Shown: piece after piece, positions 1 to 9,859 of the stretch | Layout: every line of letters starts with the position of its first letter | How positions within the stretch are numbered: the stretch's first letter is position 1 | Assembly: GCA_030386875.1 (NCBI GenBank) | Contig: CM059579.1 | Span: 17,704,484 to 17,768,483, forward strand | DNA length: 64,000 nt | Direction: 5' to 3' | Origin: Morinoia aosen | Lineage: Eukaryota > Arthropoda > Malacostraca > Amphipoda > Talitridae | The notes under the pieces: generated by a model | What the model was told of the DNA's origin: nothing | What the model saw: the letters and a program-made list of their open reading frames with translations, nothing else | Database searches by the model: none | Program-made: the position numbers and the translations under genes

Positions 1-340
1 AGAAAATCTAAGCCTCAAGCTAAGAATGGGTAGGATACATCTTCGGTATTATAGGCTTCGGTAGTATAGGGTACATCTTAGGTGAATTTTCTAATTTTGC
101 TGGGACTTATTTTACGCTCACAAAATCAGAGAAATAATTTTTTTTGTACCTGCAATATTATATGCAGCTCCTTGAATACCTTTCAGCTGTTTCTGTCCTA
201 AAAAACTCAAGATTTAACCTTAGAATGGAATTTCACAGCCTACATTAGTATGCTGCAAAAATATTTAATTTTTTATTGCTTCTTTGGATGTTTGTATCTT
301 CAATAAGGTTTTCTGAGAAATACATCTCAGAGCTTCGCGT
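1..340. other. unassigned left edge
   Basis: AT-rich sequence with no credible open frame. The only structure is a short local echo of the words 'tacatctt' and 'ggcttcggta' within the first 100 bases. It may be flank or the 5' end of the Helitron that becomes recognisable from about 340, but I see no 5'-TC Helitron terminus that can be fixed with confidence. Confidence 0.3.
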
Positions 341-359
341 GAAAGATTGCGCAGATTCA

Positions 360-885
360 GAGCCTAACTGAAGAAGGAACGGAGATCAGAAATAACACAA
401 AGGAATAGTAGGGCGATACAAAAGCGAGCAGGAGTGAGTCGTTAACAGATAAATATCGTATCGGAACAAAATAGACATCGATATCACGAACGAAGAAAAC
501 ACACGACAAGATGAACGTCAACAACATGTGAAATAAAACGGCTCGTTAAATAGGAGAAACGAGTAAACACGGACCAAACCGAATGTCAAGAACTACTTGA
601 ACATCATTGAATGAGAGAAATTGAAATAATGAGCATTCATGTCAGAGGAATATCAAGAATAGATTGAACATCAATGAATGGGAATTTAAAAAAATGAATG
701 AACATACAGCGAGAGGAAAGTTAAGAATATGTACCCTGACCATCATTGAATTAGAGAGAAAAACATAAAAATGAATTTGGAACGAGAGGAACGTCAACAT
801 CATCTTTTATACGATCGACACAGGCAGCAAGAGGGAAGAATAACACGACTGAAAATCAGCCTGCACTTTATCTTCATCTGCAGCG
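360..885 (+). pseudogene. Helitron N-terminal charged repeat segment (degenerate)
   Basis: Translation gives Arg/Glu/Asn-rich stretches such as TEEGTEIRNNTKE near 368 and SEQNRHRYHERRKHTT near 466, broken by stops. The repeated theme, an 'LT.EE..EI..N' start followed by basic Q/H/R-rich residues, is the one seen at 14.64-14.95 kb in a second element. Such repeats often precede the Helitron-like N domain in animal elements. No catalytic role is known for this segment. The assignment rests on composition, position upstream of the Rep domain and similarity to the second copy. Confidence 0.6.
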
Positions 886-891
886 AGAACC

Positions 892-1480
892 ATGGCACGG
901 ATGTTAAGAACAGAAATCAGGGATGTTCAACAATTGAGTGGTTTTTGGCGAGATAAAATACAGTACGAACGAATCAAGGAACGGGGTCATCAACTTCCTT
1001 ACAATGGCTACAAGGACGCATTTCTTACTAGTCTAATGAATGGATTGTGCAGTTCTTGCGAAGTAATGAAATTCGAAAATGAAAATTTCAGGTGCGTTAT
1101 CAAATGTAAAGTAGTATTAGCGCCATCACGTGATTATCCTAAAAGATTGAAAAACCTCTACGAAGGGGAAGATCTAGATTTGTTGCATTTCGAGTAAACA
1201 TCTGGAACTACAATTGTTCGTATGCTTTTGGGTCGTTTGGTAATAAACTTTCTTTGCCGCCCGGGAGAGGGTCGTATTGTTTTTGATTTCAGAGTCAAAC
1301 GTGTCACAGTACTACATATGCTTCTTTATCATGCAGAAAATACAGCCAGTTTCATATTAATGACACCACTGTGGAAGCTTAATAGAATGATCAAGTTCAC
1401 AGGAAACAATAAACTGATAAGTCAAGTGCTTCGGGAAGAAATCCATACGAACGAAGGTACACAATAATGTTCATTATTCA
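892..1480 (+). pseudogene. Helitron-like N-terminal domain (degenerate)
   Basis: The 101-residue open stretch 892-1197 contains a 'KDAF' block, a C-x-x-C pair in 'GLCSSCEVMKFENENF' and a 'VVLAPSRDYPKRLKNLYEG' block. These match the Helitron_like_N layout (C..C, a 'G.v.Lp...yP..L..L' segment). After a frame change at about 1190 the sequence continues with 'IWNYNCSYAFGSFGNKLS' and 'LPPGRG', the usual 'iRnYNs.fafaSfGa....PpGrGpY' block. This domain lies just before the Rep endonuclease in autonomous Helitrons. At least one frameshift and several stops are present between 1290 and 1480. Confidence 0.8.
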
Positions 1481-1859
1481 AATGATGAGAGTGGAAGAGC
1501 GGAATGGGAAAATGGCCGTGTGATCATCTGCTAGTTTAGATTCAGGAAAGGATCTGACATAAGACCTAACAATTTTTCGCGTAACGATATAGGTAATGTA
1601 GGTACTGTATATTTCGGTGAAGACCGAGCACAGCCCTTATAGAGAGATACATATACAGTATGCAGTAAGTCACCCCAAATATCTTCTCCAGCGAATACAC
1701 CTTACGTGTCATCTTTATCGGAGACTTTGTCTTACCATTTACTGTTTCTATACGTAGAACTTGAGTTGCAAATCGATATGGCACGCGCTTAAGGAAAAAA
1801 TGTGCGTATTTTAACAAGTTCGCGATGCAGAAACGCAACAGATATCGCATTGCTTTCAG

Positions 1860-2760
1860 AAGAAAATTCAGCAAAATGCATCGAACTAGAAAATTGTTCT
1901 CACAGTACCTTGCGGATACACGCTTAAAAGTGGAAGGCTGTAGGATTCATCCTTGAGAAACAATCAATTGAGCAATACATCGGTATAATGGGTTTTCTGC
2001 ATGGAGAAATAAATGATGGACCCGAACCTGGAAATTTTGCCATTCTCTTTCAATGGACGTCTCAAAAATCTGTATCAATATTTATTAGGAAGTCATGGCA
2101 ATTGTCGCAGAGTTAAGCAAGCCGAACTTGTTCATTATAATGAACAAGTTTTAAATTTAAAATTTAGATTTTCTTGTGGAACAGCAAGAAACAAGCCTAA
2201 TATACATAGATGTTCAAGTCTTCAATGCTCATAAACCAAACTTCTGAAAGATTCAATAGAAAAACATGATTTCGACATACCTTGGGTTAACTTTCATGCA
2301 ATTGAGTCCCAGAAATGATGCCTCCCGCATAGCCACACTTAGTCATTTTAAGAAATGAGGATGAGCTCGGACACGCTGATGTCACCGACAGAACAACAGT
2401 GTATATAGGCGCCGAAATTCATCCTCTACAATTAAGATGAAGCTACCTTACGCGAGCAGGCAGAGAAATTTATTAAGCGTGGACCACGTAACACGAACTC
2501 CTCCTTCTACGCGTATGAAAAGTGGAAACTGAGCGAAAAGAATGCTAACGTGCAGAGTTGAAATAATGTTTAACACGAACAGATATCTGGAGTACAAAAG
2601 GCGTGAGAGGAGAGATACCTCGCTAACTGGAGATACCATTGGCAAGAGATACGTAGTGCCATTAAATACGTTTCTGTTGGAGAAATAGGCGTTCACATAA
2701 ATTTCGAAGTGTGTTCCCCTGTAAAAAGCGTCTATTACATATTCAAATATCATTGTGCAT
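1860..2760 (+). pseudogene. Helitron Rep (HUH-type) endonuclease domain (degenerate)
   Basis: Recognisable blocks in order: 'KLFSQYLADTRLKVEG' at about 1891 (family 'lFqQYvvD.y.kiE'), 'MAIVAELSKPNLFIIM' at 2095 (family 'aMaivr..GkPdlFiTmTcNP'), then 'FHAIESQK.CLPHSHT' at 2292-2339, equivalent to the 'iEfQkRGLPHaHil' motif whose two His residues bind the metal. The His pair survives as H-S-H at 2328-2336, although a stop interrupts the block. 'VHINFEVCSPVKSVYYIFKY' at 2691-2750 corresponds to the conserved 'HINVEVCsSvKsVkYifKY' segment, in the same reading frame as the His motif. The Rep catalytic Tyr was not located. Coding capacity is lost. Confidence 0.88.
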
Positions 2761-2836
2761 CCACAGAAGGTACAAACAGTGTGTTGCCTTGAGATATTCT
2801 AAATCAGAGCAACAATGATGAAAAAAGATTTTTTTT

Positions 2837-3483
2837 ATGTGCATGTACGAGCCACCACCTGACACAACACGCCAGTCCTCTGAATTTAAACTTGACTTCA
2901 ATTTACATACAGTATTGAGTGGCAATTCGTCTGCAAAACCCACAGTGAGCTTACATTCGAATAGGAGATACTCAAGGGGCGGTAGAGCGACTAAGGAACA
3001 GAGAGAGACACAACGCTTACTGCTTAGTTCAAGCTTAAAGAAGGAGAAGAAAAAGAGCTCAACTACTTTCGTGCATCCGGAAATTCTCGGGCAGTACGTT
3101 TTCAATAAAACAACTAATACATGAACACCACGAGTAAGAAACATTAATATCAGCAGTAAGTTAGCCCAAAAAATGTTGAAAAATTTTAAATAAGGCCATT
3201 ACTGCTTTTCATTCCAGGGAGCCAAAATTATGGATATCTATGAACAGTGGAAAGAGAAACGCACAATGCCATCAAAGAAACATGTTCTTATCTTGGTTTC
3301 ATTGCAAATGATGAGCATTTCGATCAGAGCTTACAAAAATATTCTAATCACCACATGCCAAGGCATCTTGGTATTGAGTTTACAGCTCTTTGCGTGCATG
3401 CAGTGCCGGCCAACGGATTGGCTCTACAGACAAGTTTCAAAGAAAGCATGAACGAGGGATTTCATAGATCAAGAGATTGTTAA
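2837..3483 (+). pseudogene. Helitron linker and start of PIF1-type helicase (degenerate)
   Basis: Two open stretches carry family signals. The one at 2837-3124 ends with 'HPEILGQYVFNKTTNT', matching the 'yhdiP.hYvwnk.tk.W..R' linker that joins Rep to helicase. The stretch 3247-3483 contains 'ETCSYLGFIANDEHFDQS', 'HHMPRHLGIEFTALCVHAVP' and 'LALQTSFKESMNEGF', matching the 'eaC..LGLl.dD.....l.Ea', 'mp..lR.LFatil..c.P.np..LW..fk..mseDf' region directly upstream of the helicase core. The overlapping frame at 3230-3451 is a shadow. Confidence 0.85.
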
Positions 3484-3521
3484 TCAGGATGCAGAGCGCA
3501 CGGCATTAAGTCTTAAAAAAC

Positions 3522-4180
3522 TTGATACTGATTGAAATGAGCGGACAGGAGAAGATTGGAACTGCCCCGACCGCGTTTGAAATGAATCAGCCTAAATCAA
3601 AAGCCGAGATAAACATCTCTCATATCATTGCCCTAACTGCAGGGCAGCGAGTGACTGCAGATGTTATTAATGCTGTTCACCAACGAGGGTATCGATACAA
3701 GGTCACCCCGTACATGCTTCTGTGCACTAGGAGACTAGCAAAATGTGTTCCTTTGACGTAGTGATAGGCCATAATGCAAAGCAACGATTACCAGTAGTGT
3801 TGTGGTGCTGGGACTAGCAGAGTGTTGACTCCACTCTTGATAGGCCCCAAAGGCCGAAATGTGCTCAGAATACTTGAGTTTCACTAAACAGAAATAAGTC
3901 AACTGCACTTCAAGCAATTGACTAGTACCTCCAGGTGGTAAACGGTGCCAATGAAGTTTTTGAAGGCAAGGTTCTACTAGTTGGAGGGTTTTATCCGTAA
4001 GTGTTGCCTATGCCAAGGAGTAACCCAGGAACGAAACATGAAACATGTCTTCAAAGCTCTCGTTTTTGGCTCTGCTTTTAAATTTTCAGGATATAAAGCA
4101 ATATGAAAGCAAGAGGCAATGTACAAGGTTTCACTGACTGGCAGTTACATGTGGGCACTGGTACAATTTAAAGGGTTTAA
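3522..4180 (+). pseudogene. Helitron PIF1-type helicase core (degenerate)
   Basis: Near 3626-3690 'HIIALTAGQRVTADVINAVH' matches the 'LN.eQr.ayd.i..av' block just before the helicase P-loop. The P-loop itself cannot be found. Recognition resumes at about 3964 with 'EGKVLLVGG' followed by a stop and 'VLPMP', the counterpart of 'GGkvvvlGGDfRQvLPv'. Near 4042 'ETCLQSSRFWLCF' corresponds to '...a.lk.S.lW..f'. At 4102-4170 'NMKARGNVQGFTDWQLHVGT' matches 'NMRa......fa.wLL.iGdG'. Recognition stops at about 4180, so the C-terminal helicase part is missing or beyond recognition. Confidence 0.78.
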
Positions 4181-4200
4181 GGCTGTACAACGGCAGCGAC

Positions 4201-4435
4201 GTTGACACGTTTTATGTGAAGGGACCCCACTGGAGGTTACTGAGAGAATTTTCATAATGCTAATGACCAGCATGAAGTGATTAACTCAATTTTTATAAAT
4301 ACTTAATAGGAGTTAAATGAAGGCACGACCTTTTTAATAATTGCTATTTTCGAAACTGCTTACTACAATTGACTTTAAATTTGAATTGAACATTGAACTT
4401 CAGTATAACACATGGATCGCAGGAAACGCGTTATT
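4201..4435 (+). repeat. Dispersed repeat family A, copy 1 (candidate TTAA-type MITE)
   Basis: Similar to 48821-49040 (same strand) and to the reverse complement of 53797-54029. Shared words include 'TTTTCATAATGCT', 'CTGCTTACTACAATTGACTTTAAAT' shortened to its common core, and a terminal 'CATCGC' block. Copies are about 220-235 bp. Ends resemble TTAACRCATT and, at the other side, an inverted TTAAC...GCGATGG block, which would suit a piggyBac-like non-autonomous element. Copy 1 starts immediately after the last recognisable Helitron helicase codons. Confidence 0.6.
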
Positions 4436-5440
4436 GTTAAAATCCCAGTCGTATGGTATGCGGTTATGATTCAATAGCATAAGAAATATTCACCTACGTG
4501 ACTCAAGAATAAGAGAAAACGAGAGCCATACTATCACCAATGAGTAAGGATCGCAGACTGCTTATTACTAAAAAAACGAAGTCTTCCCGGGGAGATTTGC
4601 GCCCATTTTGGAACGTCCAAGTCCTCTCTGATGAGCCATCATAGCGGGACAGATACATTGTTGAATTTTTGGATTCACTAAAGTTTTCCCCCTGCCTCCA
4701 CCTAGACTCCAAGCAACGCCGCATTTGATAATAATGCTACTTGAAGCATGTCAATTCCAGATTGTTTACGCACTGGTACCAGATTAAAAGTTTTCCACTT
4801 GAATTTAACGAAGCAACTCTAATCTACGGTAATTTGACAGGCAGACGTGTCTTGAATACGAGACTGAACAGATCAATGGACACTGGAGTGAAACGAAATC
4901 TCTTTTACTATGGAGAAGACGCAATCTCCGCTAAGACTATCCTATGCATTGAGAGGCAAACATAAAAAAGTCAAGGTCAAACGCATGATACTGTTGGCTT
5001 ATGCATCTTGCGGCCTGGGAGGCATAGGCAACATGCAGCATCTGCACGCGGTCATAAACAGAAGGACATAAAAAGTTGCAGTAATTGACTTAGAAACCAA
5101 GGCAAACATGAATACAAAAGAATAAATAATGTTCTTTGCACGCATATTCACATGACTTTTACGACGACAGAACAATGAAATATCGTTTGCAGACATATAA
5201 TTTCATAACTTTAATATAGCCTTTGCATTACTTTAGTCGTCATTTGCAGCCTATTTTAGATCGAATTTCATAAATTAATATAACCTTATTAATAAAATCT
5301 TATTGACAAAACCTTTATCAAGTGGTATCCTTTAACTGGAATACTTTTTAAATTTTTTGTAAGTTAGAAAATATGTTCAATTCGATTGTTATTTCATTTA
5401 CTGCGGTATTCTTTACTGCGGTGCTACTAAAATGCAGCCA
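4436..5440. other. unassigned stretch
   Basis: Only short open frames are present (74 residues at 4741-4965 +, 73 residues at 4503-4724 -). None resembles a family I know. From about 5220 the sequence becomes very AT-rich and leads into the degenerate margin of the 42-bp array. Confidence 0.4.
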
Positions 5441-5845
5441 TGTTGAATGCCAAATTGCAAGCAAAAATGTAAAAACCTTCTGAAAAAAATTAATATCCTT
5501 TTAATAAAATGTTCTAATGTTGCGGTAGAATAAATGTATTTAATACAATTATATAACTATGCTCCAACACAAATAAATATAATGAAAGCTAAAAATGCAA
5601 CAATGCTACAATTAAAATAGAAGCAAAAAATGCTCATATGCAACCAAGCTGCACTGAAAATAGAGAGACATCAAATTTAAAATACCGCTATGGCACAGTA
5701 AAATAAATTTTAGATATTAAAATGTAGTAATGCTGCAGTAAAATTATGAAAGATAGGAAATCCTACTACGTAACAATGCTACAGTAAAATGATGGATGGA
5801 AAATGCTAAAATATAGCAAGGCTGGAGTGAAAATAATAACGGAAG
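5440..5845. repeat. Eroded margin of the 42-bp minisatellite
   Basis: Words such as 'aatgctacaattaaaat', 'aatgctgcagtaaaat' and 'aatgctacagtaaaatgat' recur at irregular spacing. They look like diverged units of the array that follows (consensus contains 'gctgcagtgaaatgaag'). Divergence falls towards 5845, giving a one-sided decay gradient. Confidence 0.6.
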
Positions 5846-6475
5846 ATGCTAGAATGTAACAACGCTGCAGTGAAATGAAGACGGGAAATGCTAGAATGTA
5901 ACAACGCTGCAGTGGAATGAAGACGGGAAATGCTGGAATGTAACAACGCTGCAGTGAAATGAAGACGGGAAATGCTGGAATGTGACAACGCTGCAGTGAA
6001 ATGAAGACGGGAAATGCTGGAATGTAACAACGCTGCAGTGAAATGAAGACGGGAAATGCTTAAATGTAACAACGCTGCAGTGAAATGAAGACGGGAAATG
6101 CTGGAATGTGACAACGCTGCAGTGAAATGAAGACGGGAAATGCTGGAATGTAACAACGCTGCAGTGAAATGAAGACGGGAAATGCTGGAATGTAACAACG
6201 CTGCAGTGAAATGAAGACGGGAAATGCTGGAATGTAACAACGCTGCAGTGAAATGAAGACGGGAAATGCTGGAATGTAACAACGCTGCAGTGAAATGAAG
6301 ACGGGAAATGCTGGAATGTAACAACGCTGCAGTGAAATGAAGACGGGAAATGCTGGAATGTAACAACGCTGCAGTGAAATGAAGACGGGAAATGCTGGAA
6401 TGTAACAACGCTGCAGTGAAATAAAGACGAGAAATGCTAGAACGTAACAACGCTGCAGTGAAATAAAGAAATAAA
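5845..6475. repeat. 42-bp minisatellite, about 15 units
   Basis: Tandem unit of 42 bp, containing 'ctgcagtgaaatgaag' and 'acgggaaatgctggaatg'. Units are near-identical in the centre, with substitutions such as gtaac/gtgac and tggaat/taaat. Because 42 is divisible by 3 the - strand stays open as a 272-residue frame (5806-6624) made of a 14-residue repeat, SRLHFTAALLHSSI. That frame is a by-product of the array and nothing suggests expression. The last units (6420-6470) are diverged again. Confidence 0.95.
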
Positions 6476-6479
6476 TACA

Positions 6480-8690
6480 CAGTGGAAATAAAATTGGAAA
6501 ATGCTAAGGTATCAGAAGACATAGGTAGAAGTGGCGCCAGGCCGGCAGACGCGCGCGGCAGCAGCTGGAGAAGCCCACTCCACGACCTCTCGATGTTACA
6601 GATCGCAGGATTAAAATACCTCATACTGAGACTTATCGACTAAAATTTCTCCCATGCAAACATTCCTCTCATTAACTTTCGTTCTGATAGTCCGATAAAA
6701 ATGAAGGCTATGTCAAACTCACCATTTTGCAGTCTGCTGCTTGTGGAGATTGCAGTGGAGTTTTCTTTCCGGTGCCGAGATCGCTGAATAGCCCCAGATC
6801 CTTGATTGGTCCGCTACGAAAAGATGTCTCTCAATGGCGTGTTTTCATTAAGAGCTTCCCTGTAATGCTGGCCTTTGTTACAAAATACATCTGTCAGTAC
6901 TGTTTTTAGAACGGATTTCTTGATTGGATATTTGTTTATTCATAACATGTGAGCGGTAAAATTATTTTATTTTCAAAACAATTTTGGAAAGCAGAAAATA
7001 CATTTTGATGCAATTAGAATGCAAATTTTATCACTGCTGCTTTGTTTTTCAAAGGTCTGTGCGGGGAAGAACACCACTCAAAAAACATTGCACTCGCTTA
7101 GAAAAATGACCTCGATGTGCGCTGCGTACAGAAGCAAACAATTTTCAGAAAATATTTTCGAGTGACGTCAATAACTTTCAGTCACTAATTTTCGTTAAAC
7201 TTTGCTTTTAACAGATAATTTTTACAATGATACACTGTTAAGCAATTTTCTTGGAGAAAAGCATTTGGCAATCTACAAAATCACGTTTTTTTGTGCTCTA
7301 CAAAATCTTTTCGTTTGTATATAAGTAAGGAGTGGGGGTCGAAAAGATAATAAAATAGGACTGAGAAGTAATTTTGTTCCTAAAAACTGATGATTCAAAA
7401 ACTAATTTTTTGTCATTATCAGGATACTCTCACACACGAAAAAACAATATTACAGATTCTTATGGGATCTGATTTTGATGCTATAATATAGTTAATCGTA
7501 TCTAGGCTTCATGAAGTGTCCCGGTAGAAGTGGACGCTGAACTGACGTTAGTATGAGCAGAGTTAAAGTGACTTGAACCTTATTCATCTTCGTATTGGCT
7601 GTCTTTAGATTAGCTTATATCTTGTTTTCTTCATTATATGCTTATAAAGAACTCAATTTCATAATTTTGTCTCCCATGTTGTTCGGAAAGAGAAAAAAAT
7701 AGTTTATTTCCCTGGGTATATTTGAAGCAAAATACGTCTGAAATCAGTTGTTTTCTTCCGACGTGTGTAATTCCTGAGATTTTTCTGATTTGTGAGACTA
7801 AATGACGCAAAATACACATCAAAAATGCTCTCTAAGTTGTAGGCAAGTCAAATTTAGCTTGTGATGGGTAACTTAATTTTTGCATAAGTAGAATACTTAA
7901 TATAGATATAGGCTTCGGTGTTTAAACTTGCTAGTTCCACCTCTAGATGTTGAGGTATTTGGTTGTTTACGATTAACATTCGATCTGATATATCTTGGAC
8001 ATCTACGATATCCATACCTAAATCTCCTCGTATCTAAATATCATTTCATGTAAAACGACAGAGATTATCGGACGCTTTCGTCCTCGTCGACTCGCGTTAG
8101 GTTGTTTCTTGCACCGATTCCACCGAGCTCAAATACGCGGAGGCACAAAACAACTCAGGCCAGATTTTCAACGAAATTTACGTCGTCGTAGGTGTTGCAG
8201 CCGGCAGAGAAAAGGCTTCTGTCGACCTAGCTTTGACAAGTGTTTTTTATACCAAAATTCTCAAGTTCGTCATTTTTGCAAGTCAAATTTGAGCACTGCA
8301 GCGTTGCCAGATATTCAGAAGATGTTTATAACGGCGCGTGCAACAGCCAAGTCGACAGAAGAAAGTATGAGTTTTGAGAAATAACTCCTTACTTCCAACC
8401 AGGTTTTTGGTGTCACATTATGCGAAATACACTGCGAGTCAAATTATAAACGAGATAAAATTTTATAAATTATGTCCGATGATCGATGTATTTTCGTTTA
8501 ATTTGTCAGAAAGTGTTGGTATTTTTAATTTTTATCATGCGCATTCTGGGAAACTATCGCTCAGATAGGTACAACGTACACAAACTGACGCCATATTTGC
8601 ATAAATTATAAGGTCTCGTGTGTGTCAAATTATTGATACGGTAATCTAATACATACTTTACATGGGTCGTAAATGTAGCTTGTCCGATTC
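6480..8690. other. unassigned stretch
   Basis: A short GC-rich patch (6530-6600) follows the minisatellite. The rest is AT-rich intergenic-type DNA. Open frames are 60-91 residues (for example 8109-8384 +) with no recognisable domain and no convincing splice or start context. Confidence 0.4.
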
Positions 8691-8693
8691 TGA

Positions 8694-8980
8694 TAACAAA
8701 CAAACATCGGCAGCTTTGGGATGCTATATTTCCAATCAAGCCTGATACATATGATCTTGAGCATTGGTTTTTCAAATGTCTTATAACTAACACTATATAT
8801 AGGACACCATGACGGTTCCCCGTAAAGCCGATACCCATTTCCGACACCTGGGTTTAGTGGGGTATTGTGCTTAAGCTTTCCCTTATACCCAACGGGGAAA
8901 ATCGCCGGGCCAGCGCCGGGATACGAACCCTTGTCTCCAACATACAGGGCCGATCCCTTAACCACTGTGCCACGGCGAGC
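8694..8980 (-). mobile_element. tRNA-derived SINE, copy 1 (complete head)
   Basis: On the - strand the element begins near 8980 with 'GCTCGCCGTGGCACAGTGG'. It carries a pol III A box, TGGCACAGTGG (complement of 8962-8972), and a B box, GGGTTCGTATCCC (complement of 8918-8930), spaced as in a tRNA head. A tRNA-unrelated body follows, and the element ends near 8694 in a short TTTG-type tail. A second copy lies on the + strand at 53129-53390 with high identity. SINEs are transcribed by RNA polymerase III from these internal boxes and moved by a partner LINE. The open frames 8554-8847 and 8630-8965 (-) lie inside it and are not genes. Confidence 0.88.
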
Positions 8981-8981
8981 A

Positions 8982-9013
8982 CAGTGGTGATGATAAGAGT
9001 CACATCACCACTG
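8982..9013. repeat. 11-bp perfect inverted repeat next to the SINE head
   Basis: CAGTGGTGATG (8982-8992) and its exact complement CATCACCACTG (9003-9013) flank a 10-bp spacer. CAGTGGTG is a common tip of Tc1/mariner inverted repeats, and another CAGTGGTGACC starts at 9084. The structure may be two abutted element ends left by an excision or a nested insertion. Confidence 0.6.
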
Positions 9014-9083
9014 AAATAGCAATAAGTTAAAAACTACCCTGGAAGTAGGTAAATGATAGACATGACTAAACTGCGAAAAACTT

Positions 9084-9852
9084 CAGTGGTGACCTTATGA
9101 AATTACGTCCGAAGGCTAACGAGGAACAATAAAAAGTTATTTCGCTCCGTTTTATGGTGTGAATTAAACGTAAGTTGTGAAAAGTCCTGGATCGACATAG
9201 GGAAAAATTTCTAACCGCGTTGGGTTGACATGATTGTCGGAAAGTACTTGATGTTGTCATATGAGGGATCTTACTGTCATTAAAGCCGGAGTCAGAGCCT
9301 TCATTAATGAAATACCCCTTTCAAAAACCATTGAAATAGGTATAGGGCAACATTAGGGTCGACTGATCGAAGGTTTTGTTCACTGACAAAACACATAATA
9401 CTCCTGATAGCCATGATTGTTGGACCAAGGAATGGAGGGAAATAGACGGAATCGTGATCATCGTTTGAGGTACCAAAAAGTTGGTAGAAGGATAACGTTA
9501 TCGGAGGAACAATAATTGGCTTACGGAAAGTAACAATAGACATTAAAATTACTTCAAATGCATGCGTAGCTTTCCAGCAGACGTTAATGAAATATGGTTG
9601 GAGAAACAGCGAGTAACATGAATAAGAAATAATTTCTCTCAAGAAGATACCACCTCGCATGCAGCTCATAGAACTAGAGTACTCCGAAAAAACTGGGGCT
9701 CCGGGAGCTTCAAAAGACGAAGTGGCCCTGCCAGTTCCCAGATATATAACCCCAGTACAAAACCTGCGAAACATTCTGAAGAACTCCTTAACGTAAACGT
9801 TCGTTAATTTCAGAAGAAGGATGAGTATGAGAAACCCTTTTGGACATCTCAT
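9084..9852 (+). pseudogene. Decayed Tc1/mariner-type transposase (+ strand)
   Basis: Cut-and-paste transposase fossil. CAGTGGTGACC at 9084-9094 is a plausible left inverted-repeat tip. The first catalytic Asp block reads 'KVLFTDKTHNTPDS' (9370-9411; Asp codon 9385). A 'GIVIIV.GTKKLV' stretch stands where 'GGsvmvWG....' is expected. The second Asp block reads 'SQEDTTSHAAHRTRVLRKNW' (9637-9696; Asp codon 9646), matching 'QQDNApsHaAhrTr.fl.k.'. Then 'GPASSQIYNPSTKPAKHSEE' corresponds to 'WPA.SPDLNPIEnlW..lk', with the catalytic Glu lost. The two Asp codons share a frame and lie 87 codons apart, normal for the family. At least six stops interrupt the frame. The N-terminal DNA-binding part (9100-9360) is too decayed to read, and no right inverted repeat was found. 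The 182-residue open frame on the - strand (9304-9852) is its antisense shadow. Confidence 0.75.
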
Positions 9853-9859
9853 CAGGTAT

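Larger units (their letters stand above)
340..4180 (+). pseudogene. Decayed autonomous Helitron (Rep-helicase) fossil
   Basis: Helitrons are rolling-circle DNA transposons whose single large protein nicks and transfers a strand (Rep, HUH endonuclease) and unwinds DNA (PIF1-type helicase). Reading the + strand across frames gives family blocks in the correct order: charged N-terminal repeats (about 360-880), Helitron-like N domain (about 990-1300), Rep core (about 1890-2750), Rep-helicase linker (about 2880-3130), early helicase (3270-3480) and later helicase motifs (3600-3690, 3960-4175). In-frame stops and frame changes occur every few hundred bases, so no functional protein can be made. The Walker A loop expected near 3700-3900 was not found. 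The open frames on the - strand at 1566-1874, 2448-2753 and 2743-3144 are antisense shadows. The element ends just before a short dispersed repeat at about 4200. Helitron family assignment is firm; subfamily and exact ends are not. Confidence 0.88.

Noticed and set aside
2448-3144. open frames of 101 and 133 residues on the - strand
   Set aside because: Antisense to Helitron Rep/helicase remnants on the + strand.
5806-6624. 272-residue open frame on the - strand
   Set aside because: Entirely the 42-bp minisatellite read in a stop-free frame; a 14-residue repeat with no start context or flanking coding signal.
8918-8972. functional tRNA gene on the - strand
   Set aside because: A and B boxes are present, but the flanks do not form a full acceptor stem and the sequence continues into a repeated body with a tail; it is a SINE head.
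9304-9852. 182-residue open frame on the - strand as a possible gene
   Set aside because: The + strand carries Tc1/mariner catalytic motifs in this interval, so the frame is an antisense shadow.
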